The notes beneath the pieces are model-generated. The model saw only the letters and a list, made by a program, of their open reading frames with translations, was not told the DNA's origin and searched no databases. DNA of 49,112 nt. Source: UM-FILTER-42-9 sp038063775 (GTDB taxonomy: Bacteria > Patescibacteriota > Minisyncoccia > Moranbacterales > UBA2206). How positions within the stretch are numbered: the stretch's first letter is position 1; each line of letters opens with the position of its first letter. The stretch covers positions 1-49,112 of the forward strand of contig JBBTUK010000014.1 of NCBI GenBank assembly GCA_038063775.1. The letters are read 5' to 3'. The position numbers were made by a program, and so were the translations under genes. Positions 40,308-47,754 of this stretch are shown here, piece by piece.

Positions 40308-40874
40308 TTATTTCAATCTTTTCTCCACTTCTTCCCAATTCACATTCTTCATGAAAGCGTCGATATAGGCGGCGCGGTCTTTGCCGTAGTCAGGTACGTA
40401 TGCATGTTCAAACACATCAATATTGAGGATCGGATTAAGTCCGGTTGGATGCCCGGCGTCGTGTTCGTTTATCCAAAAGTTCATGAGTCTTCCGCTCATC
40501 GGATCCTCATAAAGGATTGCCCAGCCGATACCGCGCATTTTGGCGGTCGCCATGAAATCTTCCCTCCAGTTCTCAAAGCTTCCGAAATTTCCTTCTAGTG
40601 ATCTGTAAAGATTTCCGGATTTATCGATCTGTCCGTTTCCTCCCAGCCCGCTGAAATAAAATTCATGGAGCCGCATCCCATCAAATTCCCAGCCCAGCCG
40701 CCTTTTGAGTTCCGCATATTGCGGCGAGTCCTTTTCCGCCGCGTCCAAGTGCTCCAGCACCTTATTGGTGTTGTTAATATAACCTTCATATAGAGCAAAG
40801 TGGAGATCCAGCGCAACATCGCTGAAGCCCGCCATGCCTTTGAGTTTTGAATAATCGTTTTTGGTATATGGCAT
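40308..40874 (-). CDS. Fe/Mn-family superoxide dismutase
   Basis: Converts superoxide to oxygen and peroxide. The 188 residues show LDLHFALYEGYINNTNKVL (first ligand His), RLHEFYFSGLGG (second His), and NIDVFEHAYVPDYG (Asp and His ligands), with NFWINEHDAGHPTG before it. The HH pair usual after the first ligand is replaced by YE, a variant pattern. Slightly shorter than the usual 200 residues. Divergent from the gene at 41003. Confidence 0.88.
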   Translation of the reverse strand: MPYTKNDYSKLKGMAGFSDVALDLHFALYEGYINNTNKVLEHLDAAEKDSPQYAELKRRLGWEFDGMRLHEFYFSGLGGNGQIDKSGNLYRSLEGNFGSFENWREDFMATAKMRGIGWAILYEDPMSGRLMNFWINEHDAGHPTGLNPILNIDVFEHAYVPDYGKDRAAYIDAFMKNVNWEEVEKRLK

Positions 40875-40940
40875 ATTTTTAATTATTTTAGCGGATTAAG
40901 CCTCTGATATTACAGCGTTTTTTACGCAGTATTTCAGTAT

Positions 40941-40969
40941 TTGCAGATTTTGAGCTATTAGTGTATAAT
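40941..40969 (+). promoter_or_regulatory. Promoter for the 241-residue gene
   Basis: TTGCAG (40941-40946), 17 bases, perfect TATAAT (40964-40969). It rules out the start-like GTG at 40961 and supports the ATG at 41003. A GCGT-TTTTT-ACGC hairpin (40916-40928) lies just upstream between the divergent genes. Confidence 0.7.
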
Positions 40970-41002
40970 TTGGTTGCAATACAAAAACAAATCACAAAAA
41001 AA

Positions 41003-41728
41003 ATGACAGACTCAGACAAAAATGCTGCGCCGGAAAAAGGGCAGGAAAATAATACGGAAAAAATTCAGACGCTTCGGGAAATGATTTACAGCGCCGAAAA
41101 AACTCTCCAGGGAGCCAAGGCCATGCTACTTCAGCTGGAAGGCAAGAAGAAAGTCGGCAGAAAAAGGAAATTATCAGAAGAAGAGGGCGGCAAAGTCATT
41201 GAAGGCACCTTTGACGGACAAATAATGATCGGCATGGACGGAAAGCAATATCCGGTTCCGGCCAATTACGCTTCTAAATCAAAACTGGTCGAAGGAGATA
41301 TTTTGAAACTGACGATAACGGCAGACGGTTCTTTTATTTACAAACAAATCGGTCCGGCGGAAAGAAAAAGATTGCTCGGGATAGCCAACCAGGACGCGGA
41401 CGGAAATTATTTTATCATTGCGGACGGCAAACCTTACCGGGTGCTTTTGGCTTCTATCACCTATTTCAAGGTGGAACCGGGAGATGAAGTAACCTTGGTT
41501 GTTCCGCGCGACATAAATTCTGATTGGGGCTCCATCGAAAATGTGATTCAAAAAGGTAAAGTTTCCGCGGACAGCCATTCTGGCAAACGGAAGAAGGCGG
41601 AAGAAGTCGCCGGCGCCGAAGAACCGGCAGAGGAAACTGGGGCGCCGAACCATCATTTATCAGTCATCGACGAATGGGCGCCAGACTTTGAAGAGCTTAA
41701 AAAAGAACTTAATAAATCTGAAGAGTAA
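41003..41728 (+). CDS. Hypothetical protein with coiled coil and beta-rich core
   Basis: The 241 residues from MTDSDKNAAPEKG form a short coiled coil (about 20-50; EKIQTLREMIYSAEKTLQGAKAMLLQLEGKK), a basic patch (VGRKRKLSEEE), and two similar OB-like beta segments (EGTFDGQIMIGMDGKQYPVPANYASKSKLVEGDILKLTI and IANQDADGNYFIIADGKPYRVLLASITYFKVEPGDEVTLVV), then an acidic tail. The two segments look like an internal duplication. No named family. It shares a unit with the GtrA-like gene three bases downstream. Confidence 0.65.
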   Translation: MTDSDKNAAPEKGQENNTEKIQTLREMIYSAEKTLQGAKAMLLQLEGKKKVGRKRKLSEEEGGKVIEGTFDGQIMIGMDGKQYPVPANYASKSKLVEGDILKLTITADGSFIYKQIGPAERKRLLGIANQDADGNYFIIADGKPYRVLLASITYFKVEPGDEVTLVVPRDINSDWGSIENVIQKGKVSADSHSGKRKKAEEVAGAEEPAEETGAPNHHLSVIDEWAPDFEELKKELNKSEE

Positions 41729-41731
41729 AAA

Positions 41732-42400
41732 ATGTCTGGAGAAGCGAGTGTTGTTACCAAAAAAGATTATGGCCTAAGCGTTTTAGCCGGGTTTTTAATC
41801 GGTCTTTTGTTGTTGCCGGTTTTGAAGGCAGCCAAGCCCGCTCTCTATGCCCAATTTGCCCTCGTATCCATACCCTTTTTTCTTATCGCTACTCCATTCG
41901 GATTAGTTATCGCACATTACATTTCTAAAAAAGTGGCTATTGTCTGGCAACTGGCCAAGTTCGTGATTATCGGCGTTATGAATACTTTGGTTGACCTGGG
42001 AATTCTCACGCTGCTGATATTTATTTTTCGAGCTCTTTTCCAGATTGAATCGTCTTTGGTTGTGTTAGCCGGAATCAGCACTTATTCTTTTTACAAAGGA
42101 GCTTCCTTCATCCTGGCAAACATCAACAGTTACTACTGGAACAAATATTGGACCTTTTCCCAAAATTCGGAAAAGGAGGCCGGCACGGAATTCTTGCAAT
42201 TTTTTACCGTCAGCCTGATCGGATTCCTGATTAATGTCTTTATAGCTTCCTACGTCTTCAAGGCTGTCAGCCCTTTCGCCGGACTAAATTCGGACCAATG
42301 GGCACTCATCGGCGCTGCTGCCGGAAGCCTTCTTGGTCTTGTCTGGAATTTCGTCGGCTATAAATTCATCGTATTTAAGAAACAAGCTAACCCCAGCTAA
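41732..42400 (+). CDS. GtrA-family membrane protein
   Basis: The 222 residues contain the GtrA signature helices: FVIIGVMNTLVDLGILTLLIFI, NINSYYWNKYWTFS, FFTVSLIGFLINVFIASYVF and LVWNFVGYKFIVFKK. Two extra hydrophobic helices at the N-terminus (about 13-33 and 38-64) are not part of the minimal four-helix family. GtrA proteins flip or handle undecaprenyl-linked sugars for surface glycosylation. Together with uppS and the glycosyltransferase in this window, it points to a surface glycan. Confidence 0.85.
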   Translation: MSGEASVVTKKDYGLSVLAGFLIGLLLLPVLKAAKPALYAQFALVSIPFFLIATPFGLVIAHYISKKVAIVWQLAKFVIIGVMNTLVDLGILTLLIFIFRALFQIESSLVVLAGISTYSFYKGASFILANINSYYWNKYWTFSQNSEKEAGTEFLQFFTVSLIGFLINVFIASYVFKAVSPFAGLNSDQWALIGAAAGSLLGLVWNFVGYKFIVFKKQANPS

Positions 42401-42406
42401 TCTCCT

Positions 42407-42562
42407 ATGCCCGATCTTTTTCAGCCTTCAGCCAATAACAATTTCGATGGGAAAAAAGACAACAATCCCATTACTAACGAAGATAAGCTGATAACAGTCG
42501 CTCTTATGCTGTTTTCCATCTTTGGATTTATCTTGCTTTTTTACTTTTTTTCCTCTAACTGA
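42407..42562 (+). CDS. Small membrane protein, 51 residues
   Basis: ATG at 42407 reads MPDLFQPSANNNFDGKKDN, then LITVALMLFSIFGFILLFYFF as one membrane helix, ending SSN. It follows the GtrA-like gene by six bases and is followed 30 bases later by a terminator, so it looks like the third gene of the unit. Function unknown. Confidence 0.65.
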   Translation: MPDLFQPSANNNFDGKKDNNPITNEDKLITVALMLFSIFGFILLFYFFSSN

Positions 42563-42591
42563 GCAGCTGGAAAGACTGCGCGGAACCGCAT

Positions 42592-42616
42592 AAAAACTCC
42601 TTGTGAAGGAGTTTTA
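42592..42616 (+). terminator. Terminator after the 51-residue gene
   Basis: AAAACTCCTT (42593-42602) pairs with AAGGAGTTTT (42606-42615) around GTG. Confidence 0.85.
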
Positions 42617-42629
42617 TTAATGCTATAAT
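42601..42629 (+). promoter_or_regulatory. dnaX promoter
   Basis: TTGTGA (42601-42606), 17 bases, TATAAT (42624-42629) with extended TGC. The -35 overlaps the preceding terminator hairpin. Confidence 0.7.
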
Positions 42630-42644
42630 TATTGTGAAAGAGGT

Positions 42645-42765
42645 CGGGAAAACGGGAGTTTTCCCGCGGTGGAAATATTAAAACCGCAAGGTTTTAAAAA
42701 CGCGGTTTATGAACGAAGTGAATAAACAAGTTTAAAGGGGTACTCAAAAGGTACTCTAAAATTAT
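42645..42765 (+). promoter_or_regulatory. Structured dnaX leader
   Basis: About 130 bases of leader contain the hairpins GGGAAAAC-GGGA-GTTTTCCC (42646-42665) and TTAAAACC-GCAA-GGTTTTAA (42678-42697, GNRA loop). The first part AAACCGC can alternatively pair with GCGGTTT (42702-42708). A tandem GGTACTCAAAA / GGTACTCTAAAA repeat precedes the start. Possible attenuation or RNA stability control. Confidence 0.6.
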
Positions 42766-44406
42766 ATGTCGCAAACTCTTTACCGAAAATATCGGCCGAA
42801 AAATTTTCCCGAGGTGATCGGCCAGAAACATATCGTGAAAACCCTTTCCAACGCGATTGCACATGATCGTATCGGGCAAGCCTATCTTTTTACCGGCCCG
42901 CGCGGAACCGGCAAAACTTCCATCGCCCGCATTCTGGCCAAAACCGTCAACTGCGAAAATTTGCAGGGCGCCGTGACTTGCGAAAAATGCGCCGCTTGCA
43001 AAAGCATCGGTGAGGGAAAGGCGCTGGACATAATCGAAATTGACGCCGCTTCGCATACCGGCGTGGACAATATCCGCGAACTCCGGGAAACCGTCAGTTT
43101 TCCGCCCACCTCTCTCAAGCATAAAGTCTACATCATTGATGAAGTACATATGCTTTCCAAAGGCGCTTTCAACGCCCTGCTCAAGACCCTGGAAGAACCA
43201 CCCGCCCATGTCATTTTTATCCTGGCCACCACCGAAATCCACAAAGTGCCGGAAACCATAATTTCCCGTTGCCAGCGATTTGATTTTGCCCGGCTCCCGA
43301 TCCAAAACCTGATCGAAAAGTTGTCGCTTATCGCCGAGGCGGAAAAAGTCAAAATCGATAAGGACTCGCTGGAAATGATCGCTATCGCGGCGGAAGGCGG
43401 CATGCGCGACGCGGAAAGTTTGTTCGGACAAATCATCGCGTTGGAAGACAAAGACATCACGCGGAAAGAGGTGGAAGAAATTTTGGGCACCACTGACCGG
43501 AAATTCGCCTATGAGCTAGTCGGAATGATAATTAACCGGGAAACAGACAAAGCGATCGCTAAAATAAACGCTCTCTTGGTTGACGGTTATGATCTGCAAG
43601 TTTTCAACAAATCTTTGCTGAATTATCTCCGGCAACTCATGCTTTTAAAAATCAGCCCGGAACTCAAAGCGTATTTTACCTATGAGCTGACTGGCGAACA
43701 GCTGGGAAAAATGATTGCTCAATCGGAAAAGGTTGAAATGCCAAAAATAATATCTATTATAAATTTATTCCTGGACGCGCAAGAAAAAATTTCTTCATTT
43801 CTCCTTCCACAGCTTCCGCTGGAGATCGCCATCATCAAGGCGACAGGAGTATTCCCACAACCCGAAACCCAAAACCTAGAACCTAAAACCCAAAGCTCGC
43901 AACCCACGAAACCTGAAGCCAAAGATTCAAAACTAAAGTTGCATAAAACAGACAACGATGAACCGGGGTTACGAGTTACGGGTTACGGGTTACAGAAAAA
44001 CAGTGATGACACAACAAAAACTTCTAATAGCGCCAACCTATCTATCGACGCTGTTAAAAATAGCTGGAGCCAGTTCTTGGAAGAAATAAAGCCTCATAAT
44101 CATTCCTTAAAAGCGCTCCTTTCCAATTGCCAGGCGCATAAAGTCAACGGGCAGGAGGTCGTTTTGTGCACGTCTTATGATTTTTACAAAGGTCGGCTCA
44201 ACGAAACGGGTAACCGGGCGACGATGGAAAATGTTCTCGGCAATATCCTGGGCCAAAAAGTACTCCTCAAAACCATAACCAATAAAGAGGCCGGTTTACC
44301 GTCAGCAAAAAAGGAAACGAGCGACCCGCCTGCCGGCGAGGCAGGAAAGAAAAACTCCCTCTTGCAGTCAGCCTTGGAAATATTGGGCGGGAAAGTTGTT
44401 GAGTAG
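42766..44406 (+). CDS. dnaX: DNA polymerase III subunit gamma/tau
   Basis: Clamp-loader ATPase that organises the replisome. Seen in 546 residues: YRPKNFPEVIGQKHIVKTL, Walker A FTGPRGTGKTSIARILAK, a four-cysteine zinc module (CENLQGAVTCEKCAAC), Walker B VYIIDEVHML, sensor LATTEIHKVPETIISRCQRFDF. After about residue 365 a low-complexity linker (QPETQNLEPKTQSSQPTKPEAKDSK) is coded by degenerate repeats, then a C-terminal domain (about 425-500). Near the end, DPPAGEAGK is coded by a palindrome. Confidence 0.96.
   Translation: MSQTLYRKYRPKNFPEVIGQKHIVKTLSNAIAHDRIGQAYLFTGPRGTGKTSIARILAKTVNCENLQGAVTCEKCAACKSIGEGKALDIIEIDAASHTGVDNIRELRETVSFPPTSLKHKVYIIDEVHMLSKGAFNALLKTLEEPPAHVIFILATTEIHKVPETIISRCQRFDFARLPIQNLIEKLSLIAEAEKVKIDKDSLEMIAIAAEGGMRDAESLFGQIIALEDKDITRKEVEEILGTTDRKFAYELVGMIINRETDKAIAKINALLVDGYDLQVFNKSLLNYLRQLMLLKISPELKAYFTYELTGEQLGKMIAQSEKVEMPKIISIINLFLDAQEKISSFLLPQLPLEIAIIKATGVFPQPETQNLEPKTQSSQPTKPEAKDSKLKLHKTDNDEPGLRVTGYGLQKNSDDTTKTSNSANLSIDAVKNSWSQFLEEIKPHNHSLKALLSNCQAHKVNGQEVVLCTSYDFYKGRLNETGNRATMENVLGNILGQKVLLKTITNKEAGLPSAKKETSDPPAGEAGKKNSLLQSALEILGGKVVE
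43856..43998. repeat. Telomere-like degenerate repeats inside dnaX
   Basis: Two tracts: AACCCGAAACCCAAAACC-type units at about 43856-43915, and on the opposite register GGGTTACGAGTTACGGGTT-type units at about 43965-43996. Both are in frame within the linker. Confidence 0.8.
44329..44345. repeat. GC-rich palindrome inside dnaX
   Basis: CCTGCC-GGCGA-GGCAGG, encoding PAGEAG near the C-terminus. Confidence 0.8.
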
Positions 44407-44438
44407 CCTCCTCGGCTACTTCCGCCGAAGAGGCGGAA
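44403..44438. repeat. Paired palindromes at the dnaX stop codon
   Basis: GTAGCC-TCCTC-GGCTAC (44403-44419), which includes the TAG stop, is followed at once by TTCCGCC-GAAGA-GGCGGAA (44420-44438). No T run follows, so transcription may continue into the GIY-YIG gene. Confidence 0.75.
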
Positions 44439-44446
44439 AGAAAAAT

Positions 44447-44710
44447 ATGTTCTATACATACTTATTGCAAAGTATTAAAAATAAACGCTTATATACAGGT
44501 ATAACAAGCGACTTGCGTCGTAGATTTAAAGAGCATAACGATAAAAGAGGAGGTGCTTATACTAGCAGAAATGCACCGTTTGATTTAATATTTTATGAAG
44601 CGTTTATTGATAAAAAGGACGCGACAGAGGCAGAATTATTTTTCAAGAGTGGTTATGGAAGAGAGGTTTTAAGAGATAAGCTAAAAAATTACCTTGGTAA
44701 AAATAAATAG
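44447..44710 (+). CDS. GIY-YIG nuclease-fold protein, second copy
   Basis: The 87 residues from MFYTYLLQSIKNKRLYTGITSDLRRRFKEH carry the YLL/YTGIT elements, catalytic Arg in LRRRF and Glu in ATEAELFFKSGYGREVLRDKL. The start is the first ATG after the dnaX stop. It is only distantly similar to the copy at 37774 and belongs to a different group of single-domain GIY-YIG proteins. Codon use appears more AT-rich than in dnaX. Confidence 0.92.
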   Translation: MFYTYLLQSIKNKRLYTGITSDLRRRFKEHNDKRGGAYTSRNAPFDLIFYEAFIDKKDATEAELFFKSGYGREVLRDKLKNYLGKNK

Positions 44711-44794
44711 GCAAATTTTTCATTTTAAAAAAGAGCATTAATCTCTTTTTATATTTCTACTAAATAATAGCCTAGCTTAAATCAACGCTATATT

Positions 44795-45358
44795 TTATTT
44801 TTTCTTGCTATCCCCTGTCCCAAGAATGGGAATTTCAGTCTTGTCCAATGTGGCCAATGCGATAGTGATCTTACTATTCAGCGACGCTTCTTTATCCCAG
44901 CTAGCCAGTGCGCAGGCGCGATGCTGTCCTTCGATCAAAACGATCCTATTGTCATAAACAATACCGGTTAACATTGTTTCGTTGGGAAAATCTTTTTTGA
45001 TGAATGCCACTTTTTCATTTTCGGAAATCAGTGGGAGCGCGACTAAGTCTTTTAATTCCATAGTTGTCTTGCCGCCATAAGCCTTGTCTACCCATCCGCG
45101 CGAAGGAACGCCATAAAAATGTGGTAGATCAATTATCGGATCATTAATCCTGTATAATGACCATTGAAGATTTTGCGGATCTAAAGGTTCGGCATAAGCA
45201 TTCCGCCATTCTTCCCAGGATTTAAAACCTCTTTCTTCCCAGTGTTTTTTCCAAGAGTCTTGTTGGGCCTCTCCTTCTTTCCATATATTAAAAATATCCG
45301 ACCATTTAATGTCTTTAACAAATTCCAGCGACTTATATTGTTGAGGGATGTTTAACAT
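44795..45358 (-). CDS. Orphan protein with ParB-like motif
   Basis: The 187 residues include IVLIEGQHRACALASW (about 143-158), which resembles the G-x-HR-x-x-A catalytic motif of the ParB/sulfiredoxin fold, preceded by IVYDNR. The N-terminal part (WKEGEAQQDSWKKHWEERGFKSWEEWRNAYAEPL) is Trp-rich and unlike ParB. A CTP- or ATP-handling enzyme is possible but unproven. It has its own promoter. Confidence 0.55.
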   Translation of the reverse strand: MLNIPQQYKSLEFVKDIKWSDIFNIWKEGEAQQDSWKKHWEERGFKSWEEWRNAYAEPLDPQNLQWSLYRINDPIIDLPHFYGVPSRGWVDKAYGGKTTMELKDLVALPLISENEKVAFIKKDFPNETMLTGIVYDNRIVLIEGQHRACALASWDKEASLNSKITIALATLDKTEIPILGTGDSKKK

Positions 45359-45377
45359 GTTTAAATTATTGCAGTAA

Positions 45378-45405
45378 ATTTTATGTTGACCACTCGGGTT
45401 GTGAA
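45378..45405 (-). promoter_or_regulatory. Promoter for the ParB-motif gene
   Basis: Minus-strand TTCACA (45405-45400), 16 bases, TAAAAT (45383-45378); both differ from consensus at one position. Confidence 0.65.
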
Positions 45406-45535
45406 CTTTATTTAATCAAGCCGCTGAAGGATTCTTTGGCTACTCTTGAGTATAGGCACCGGGGGCCTCCGAGTCAAGGCAAAATTCTGGAAAATGGAAC
45501 ACTTACCTGAAAATAATTTTAATTGATGTAAAAAA

Positions 45536-47746
45536 TCAAATGGCTAAGCGGGCAAGAAGGTATGATACTGTTGATTCGGCACCCTGATTCAAATTAATTT
45601 CCCTTTCTCCGACACCATCATAACATCCGCCGGTCGTATGATCATAGACTATCTGACCCAGCATATTGTTTCCCAGAAACCAGTCAAAGGCATTGCGCAT
45701 CTTTTCTTTATATCTCGTATCACCACTCGCTTCATACATTGCTTTTAGAGCTAAAACAAGCGCTGTCACCTCCTCTGGTTGCTGATCATAAAGTGTTTTC
45801 TTTCCACCTCTTTTAAACCAACCACCCTGTCCGACAGGAGAGCAACAACTTATCTTAAATGAATGGAATGCAAGAAAATCAAGCGCAGCTTTGGCAATAT
45901 TAAAATATCCTTGATCGCCTATCCGCTTGTATGCCAAGAGCAGAGATTCAGGAATTACACCATTTGAATAAGCCAAAATATCTTCAAACCACTGCCAGTT
46001 AGGTTTATTGTTTTTTTTATATAATCCCACGAGATATTTGCAATATTTTTTTAGCATATCTTCATATTCTATGTCATAATCGTATTCTAACCATTCACAT
46101 AGAGCTTTTATATAAAATGCCGCTGCCCTCGGAACAGGAACTATTTTATTTAAATCAAACTTCATCCTAAAAATTTTTGCCGCTTTATTTTTTATTGACA
46201 GTGGCATATATTTCGAAGCAGCCACGACAGTCAACGCATACATTCCACGTGCGCAAGCATCATCCAGACCTTCCTGAGTATTACGTTCAATATTGAGTGT
46301 TTTGTCATGATTAACATAATTGTGACACCCAGGACTGCTAAAAATATACTCGATAAATTTAAGATAAATATGAGCCAATTTTAAGGCTGTTGCATTTTTA
46401 TATTTTTCATAATATCTAGTAACCACAATCAATGCTCGTGCATTATCATCCAGAGTATACCCTGAATCCGGATCCGGCTCTGTCAGTTTTGCAAATTGGA
46501 ACATGCCAAATTCATCAGTCAGTTTTATTAAGTGTTTGAGCTTAATTTTAGGTAAATTTTTTTCTTGCAATCCCAATTCGGGCACAATAGCTATAAACTC
46601 TTGCATATAAGAAAGCGCAACATTCTGCCAGGTCATTTTTCTGGTTCTGAAATAGGCCTTTTTACCCATTTCTATTCCAAGATTTTTGCTTTCTAAAATC
46701 TCATTAATAGCTTCGGCAAATGCTGCAGGATTTTTGAATTCAACTAATCTTCCAACTTCTCTTGTCACGTCTTCTTTGGCTTGGGCGAAGGCAGTTGAAA
46801 CTACTGGACGTCCGGCGCCAAGAGCATATGATAGTGTTCCTGAAACTGCTTGATTTGGATCAAGGGAGGGTGAAAGATATATATCTGTTGCTTGCAAGAA
46901 TTGCAAAATTTTTTCTGTCGGGAGATATGTATTATAAAAAATAACATTTTTATTCAAACCGAGTTTAAATACAAGTCTATTAAGATTATTTCGATATACT
47001 TCCCCTTCCTTTTTTAAAACTACCGGATGAGTCGCGCCCACAATCAAATAGACCGTGTTGGGAAATTTTTTCACTACTTCCGAAAAAGCCTCAATAGCAT
47101 ACTCAATTCCTTTGCCTTTATTTAAGAGTCCGAAAGTTGAAATTACCGTTTTTTCGCTTAATCCAAGCGCCAGCTTAGCTTTTGCAGTACCCTGATAAGG
47201 AGTAGCGTGAATGCCGTGCGGAATGATTTTGATTTTATTGGGATGAATGCCATAATTATCCACTAATATTTTTTTTGACGTTTTAGTCATCACGATAATG
47301 CATCTGACATAATCATTGATAGCCACTACAATTTTCTTGTATTTTTCAAAATATGGGTTTGATGCCGGTAGAATAGTGTGCATGGCAATCGCAACCGGTT
47401 TTTTTATCTCACGTAAAAAATCAAGCAAATACGAACCCTTTTCACCACCATGAATACCAAACTCATGCTGGATACAAATTAATTTTACCGAAGGTATTTC
47501 ATTAAGTTGCTGGGCAACCTCCGCGTATTCGCTTTTCTTGGTCTGAGAAATTTGCATAATGACCGATTTGGGGTAATTCAAGCGACTCAATTCATTAACA
47601 TTCAAAGCGACGACTTTTGCTTCTTCTTGCGGAAAAAAAAGATCATTAAAAACATTAACAAGATCTCTGGTAAAGGTAGCTATGCCGCATTCCCTGGGGG
47701 GGAAAGTTGACAAATAGACAATCCAATTTTTATTTATTATTTTCAT
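45536..47746 (-). CDS. GT4 glycosyltransferase fused to an alpha-toroid domain
   Basis: The 736-residue protein has a GT-B glycosyltransferase family 4 half (about 1-410): TFPPRECGIATFTRDL (donor-side Gly loop), IQHEFGIHGGEKG, IPHGIHATPY, FGLLNKGKGIEYAIEAF and the EX7E-like SLDPNQAVSGTLSYALGAGRPVV. The second half (about 410-736) has repeated helices and the motifs DSGYTLDDNARALIVV, TQEGLDDACARGMYAL and SPVGQGGWF, resembling (alpha/alpha)6 barrels of glycosidases. It follows the GH130 gene by eight bases, implying joint work on a mannose-containing glycan. Cytoplasmic: no signal peptide. Confidence 0.8.
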   Translation of the reverse strand: MKIINKNWIVYLSTFPPRECGIATFTRDLVNVFNDLFFPQEEAKVVALNVNELSRLNYPKSVIMQISQTKKSEYAEVAQQLNEIPSVKLICIQHEFGIHGGEKGSYLLDFLREIKKPVAIAMHTILPASNPYFEKYKKIVVAINDYVRCIIVMTKTSKKILVDNYGIHPNKIKIIPHGIHATPYQGTAKAKLALGLSEKTVISTFGLLNKGKGIEYAIEAFSEVVKKFPNTVYLIVGATHPVVLKKEGEVYRNNLNRLVFKLGLNKNVIFYNTYLPTEKILQFLQATDIYLSPSLDPNQAVSGTLSYALGAGRPVVSTAFAQAKEDVTREVGRLVEFKNPAAFAEAINEILESKNLGIEMGKKAYFRTRKMTWQNVALSYMQEFIAIVPELGLQEKNLPKIKLKHLIKLTDEFGMFQFAKLTEPDPDSGYTLDDNARALIVVTRYYEKYKNATALKLAHIYLKFIEYIFSSPGCHNYVNHDKTLNIERNTQEGLDDACARGMYALTVVAASKYMPLSIKNKAAKIFRMKFDLNKIVPVPRAAAFYIKALCEWLEYDYDIEYEDMLKKYCKYLVGLYKKNNKPNWQWFEDILAYSNGVIPESLLLAYKRIGDQGYFNIAKAALDFLAFHSFKISCCSPVGQGGWFKRGGKKTLYDQQPEEVTALVLALKAMYEASGDTRYKEKMRNAFDWFLGNNMLGQIVYDHTTGGCYDGVGEREINLNQGAESTVSYLLARLAI

Positions 47747-47754
47747 ATATTTAT

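Noticed and set aside
42636..42765. Signal recognition particle RNA before dnaX
   Set aside because: The position is suggestive, but the conserved SRP apical loop with its internal-loop sequence is absent.
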